A program made the translations under genes and the position numbers. Below the pieces are notes generated by a model. It made no database searches, was not told the origin of the DNA, and worked only from the letters and a program-made list of their open reading frames with translations. Below are positions 6,771-6,978 of a stretch of 6,978 nucleotides of DNA, piece by piece (the stretch's first letter is position 1; each line of letters opens with the position of its first letter). Source of the DNA: DASRZM01 sp035686365 (lineage in GTDB: Bacteria; Pseudomonadota; Gammaproteobacteria; Xanthomonadales; Xanthomonadaceae); the NCBI GenBank assembly GCA_035686365.1, contig DASRZM010000002.1, positions 1 to 6,978 of the forward strand, given 5' to 3'.

Positions 6771-6799
6771 AGTATAGCGGGGCGGGCGTGTCCGCCACC
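6771..6799 (-). promoter_or_regulatory. Candidate sigma-70 promoter for accA
   Basis: TATACT (6776 to 6771) matches the -10 consensus at 5 of 6 positions and stands out as an AT island in GC-rich DNA. A start near 6764 would give a leader of about 22 nt to the ATG at 6742. The -35 is poor: the best option is GTGGCG (6798 to 6793) with a 16-nt spacer, 3 of 6 matches. The 11 nt ATACTCGCCGC here (from 6775) recur exactly at the porin -10 (1153 to 1143). Because no clear promoter lies in the 40 nt before rsxC, this may also serve the rsx-nth genes. Confidence 0.5.
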
Positions 6800-6906
6800 C
6801 CGTGAGCCACTCCCTGTCCGGCGGTGCCGTGTGGACGCAGTCGATACCGCGACCGGGGTTACATAAACCGCGCAACTCGTTCGGTTCGCTCCGTAGGCCG
6901 GGCCGT

Positions 6907-6935
6907 GCGCCGGTTCCGCTTCCCGGGGCCGGCGC
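6907..6935. repeat. 7-bp GC-rich inverted repeat upstream of accA
   Basis: GCGCCGG (6907-6913) and CCGGCGC (6929-6935) are perfect inverted arms around a 15-nt loop. No T-run follows on either strand, so it is not a typical intrinsic terminator. It may be the end structure of an upstream transcript or part of a repeat element together with the hairpin at 6958-6978. Confidence 0.4.
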
Positions 6936-6957
6936 GAGTACGTCCCTGTAGCCTGCG

Positions 6958-6978
6958 TTGGCGACGTCCTGTCGCCAA
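6958..6978. repeat. Perfect 8-bp inverted repeat at the window edge
   Basis: TTGGCGAC (6958-6965) and GTCGCCAA (6971-6978) pair perfectly across a 5-nt loop, GTCCT. On the minus strand the centre reads GACAGGACGTC; 14 nt further on, TACAGGGACGTA (6941-6952) repeats the ACAGG(G)ACGT core with its own 3-4 bp arms. Tandem small hairpins sharing a loop core look like a dispersed intergenic (REP-like) repeat. The element reaches the last base of the window, so its true end is unseen. Confidence 0.5.

Larger units (their letters stand above)
6743..6978. other. Non-coding region upstream of accA
   Basis: No frame on either strand gives a credible protein here, and I see no recognisable dnaE tail. 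The stretch holds the accA promoter candidate, a small AT-rich island (GGTTACATAAACC, 6857-6869, with 4-bp inverted ends), a weak inverted repeat AACCG (6866-6870)/CGGTT (6882-6886), and two stronger inverted repeats listed separately. The density of small inverted repeats suggests an intergenic repeat element or the 3' region of an upstream gene outside the window. Confidence 0.6.

Noticed and set aside
4192..6805. Long plus-strand open frames opposite rsxC and accA (4192-5862 and 5237-6805)
   Set aside because: Same reason: low-complexity translations antisense to genes with clear family motifs, and no ribosome-binding site or domain support.
6862..6978. Tail of an upstream gene such as dnaE on the minus strand
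   Set aside because: One frame is open from the edge to a TAA near 6859, but its Arg/Gly-rich translation has no DnaE character and the region is full of inverted repeats.

Overview
The window is a gene-dense, high-GC stretch of bacterial chromosome. All seven protein genes I can support lie on the minus strand, so the biological reading order runs from the right end to the left: accA, rsxC, rsxD, rsxG, rsxE, nth, and a phosphate-type porin gene. The AccA, Rsx and Nth proteins resemble E. coli and other gammaproteobacterial orthologues closely, and the porin means a Gram-negative outer membrane. I therefore infer a high-GC gammaproteobacterium; genus is not determinable from this sequence alone.

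Right end (about 6743-6978): a non-coding region with short inverted repeats and a likely accA promoter (-10 TATACT). Next comes accA (5780-6742), the carboxyltransferase alpha subunit of acetyl-CoA carboxylase. A 40-nt gap separates it from the Rsx/Rnf block, rsxC-rsxD-rsxG-rsxE-nth (1190-5739). Every junction in that block is a 4-nt start/stop overlap (GTGA or ATGA), so it looks like one translationally coupled transcription unit. It encodes four of the six subunits of the membrane ferredoxin:NAD+ oxidoreductase (in E. coli, the SoxR-reducing complex), followed by endonuclease III. The gene order matches the E. coli rsxCDGE-nth segment, but rsxA and rsxB are not in front of rsxC; accA is there instead.

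Left end (34-1116): an OprP/OprO-family outer-membrane porin with its own short intergenic region. That region carries a good PhoB-box candidate placed 10 bp upstream of a -10-like hexamer, so the gene is probably induced by phosphate starvation independently of the rsx-nth operon.

No RNA genes, insertion sequences, prophage or CRISPR arrays were seen. The window is mostly ordinary chromosomal core. The points worth a second look are the missing rsxA/rsxB, the Pho-type regulatory region with 11-bp phasing, the parallel Ser/Thr-to-Ala change in both flavinylation motifs, and the repeat-like hairpin at the right edge.
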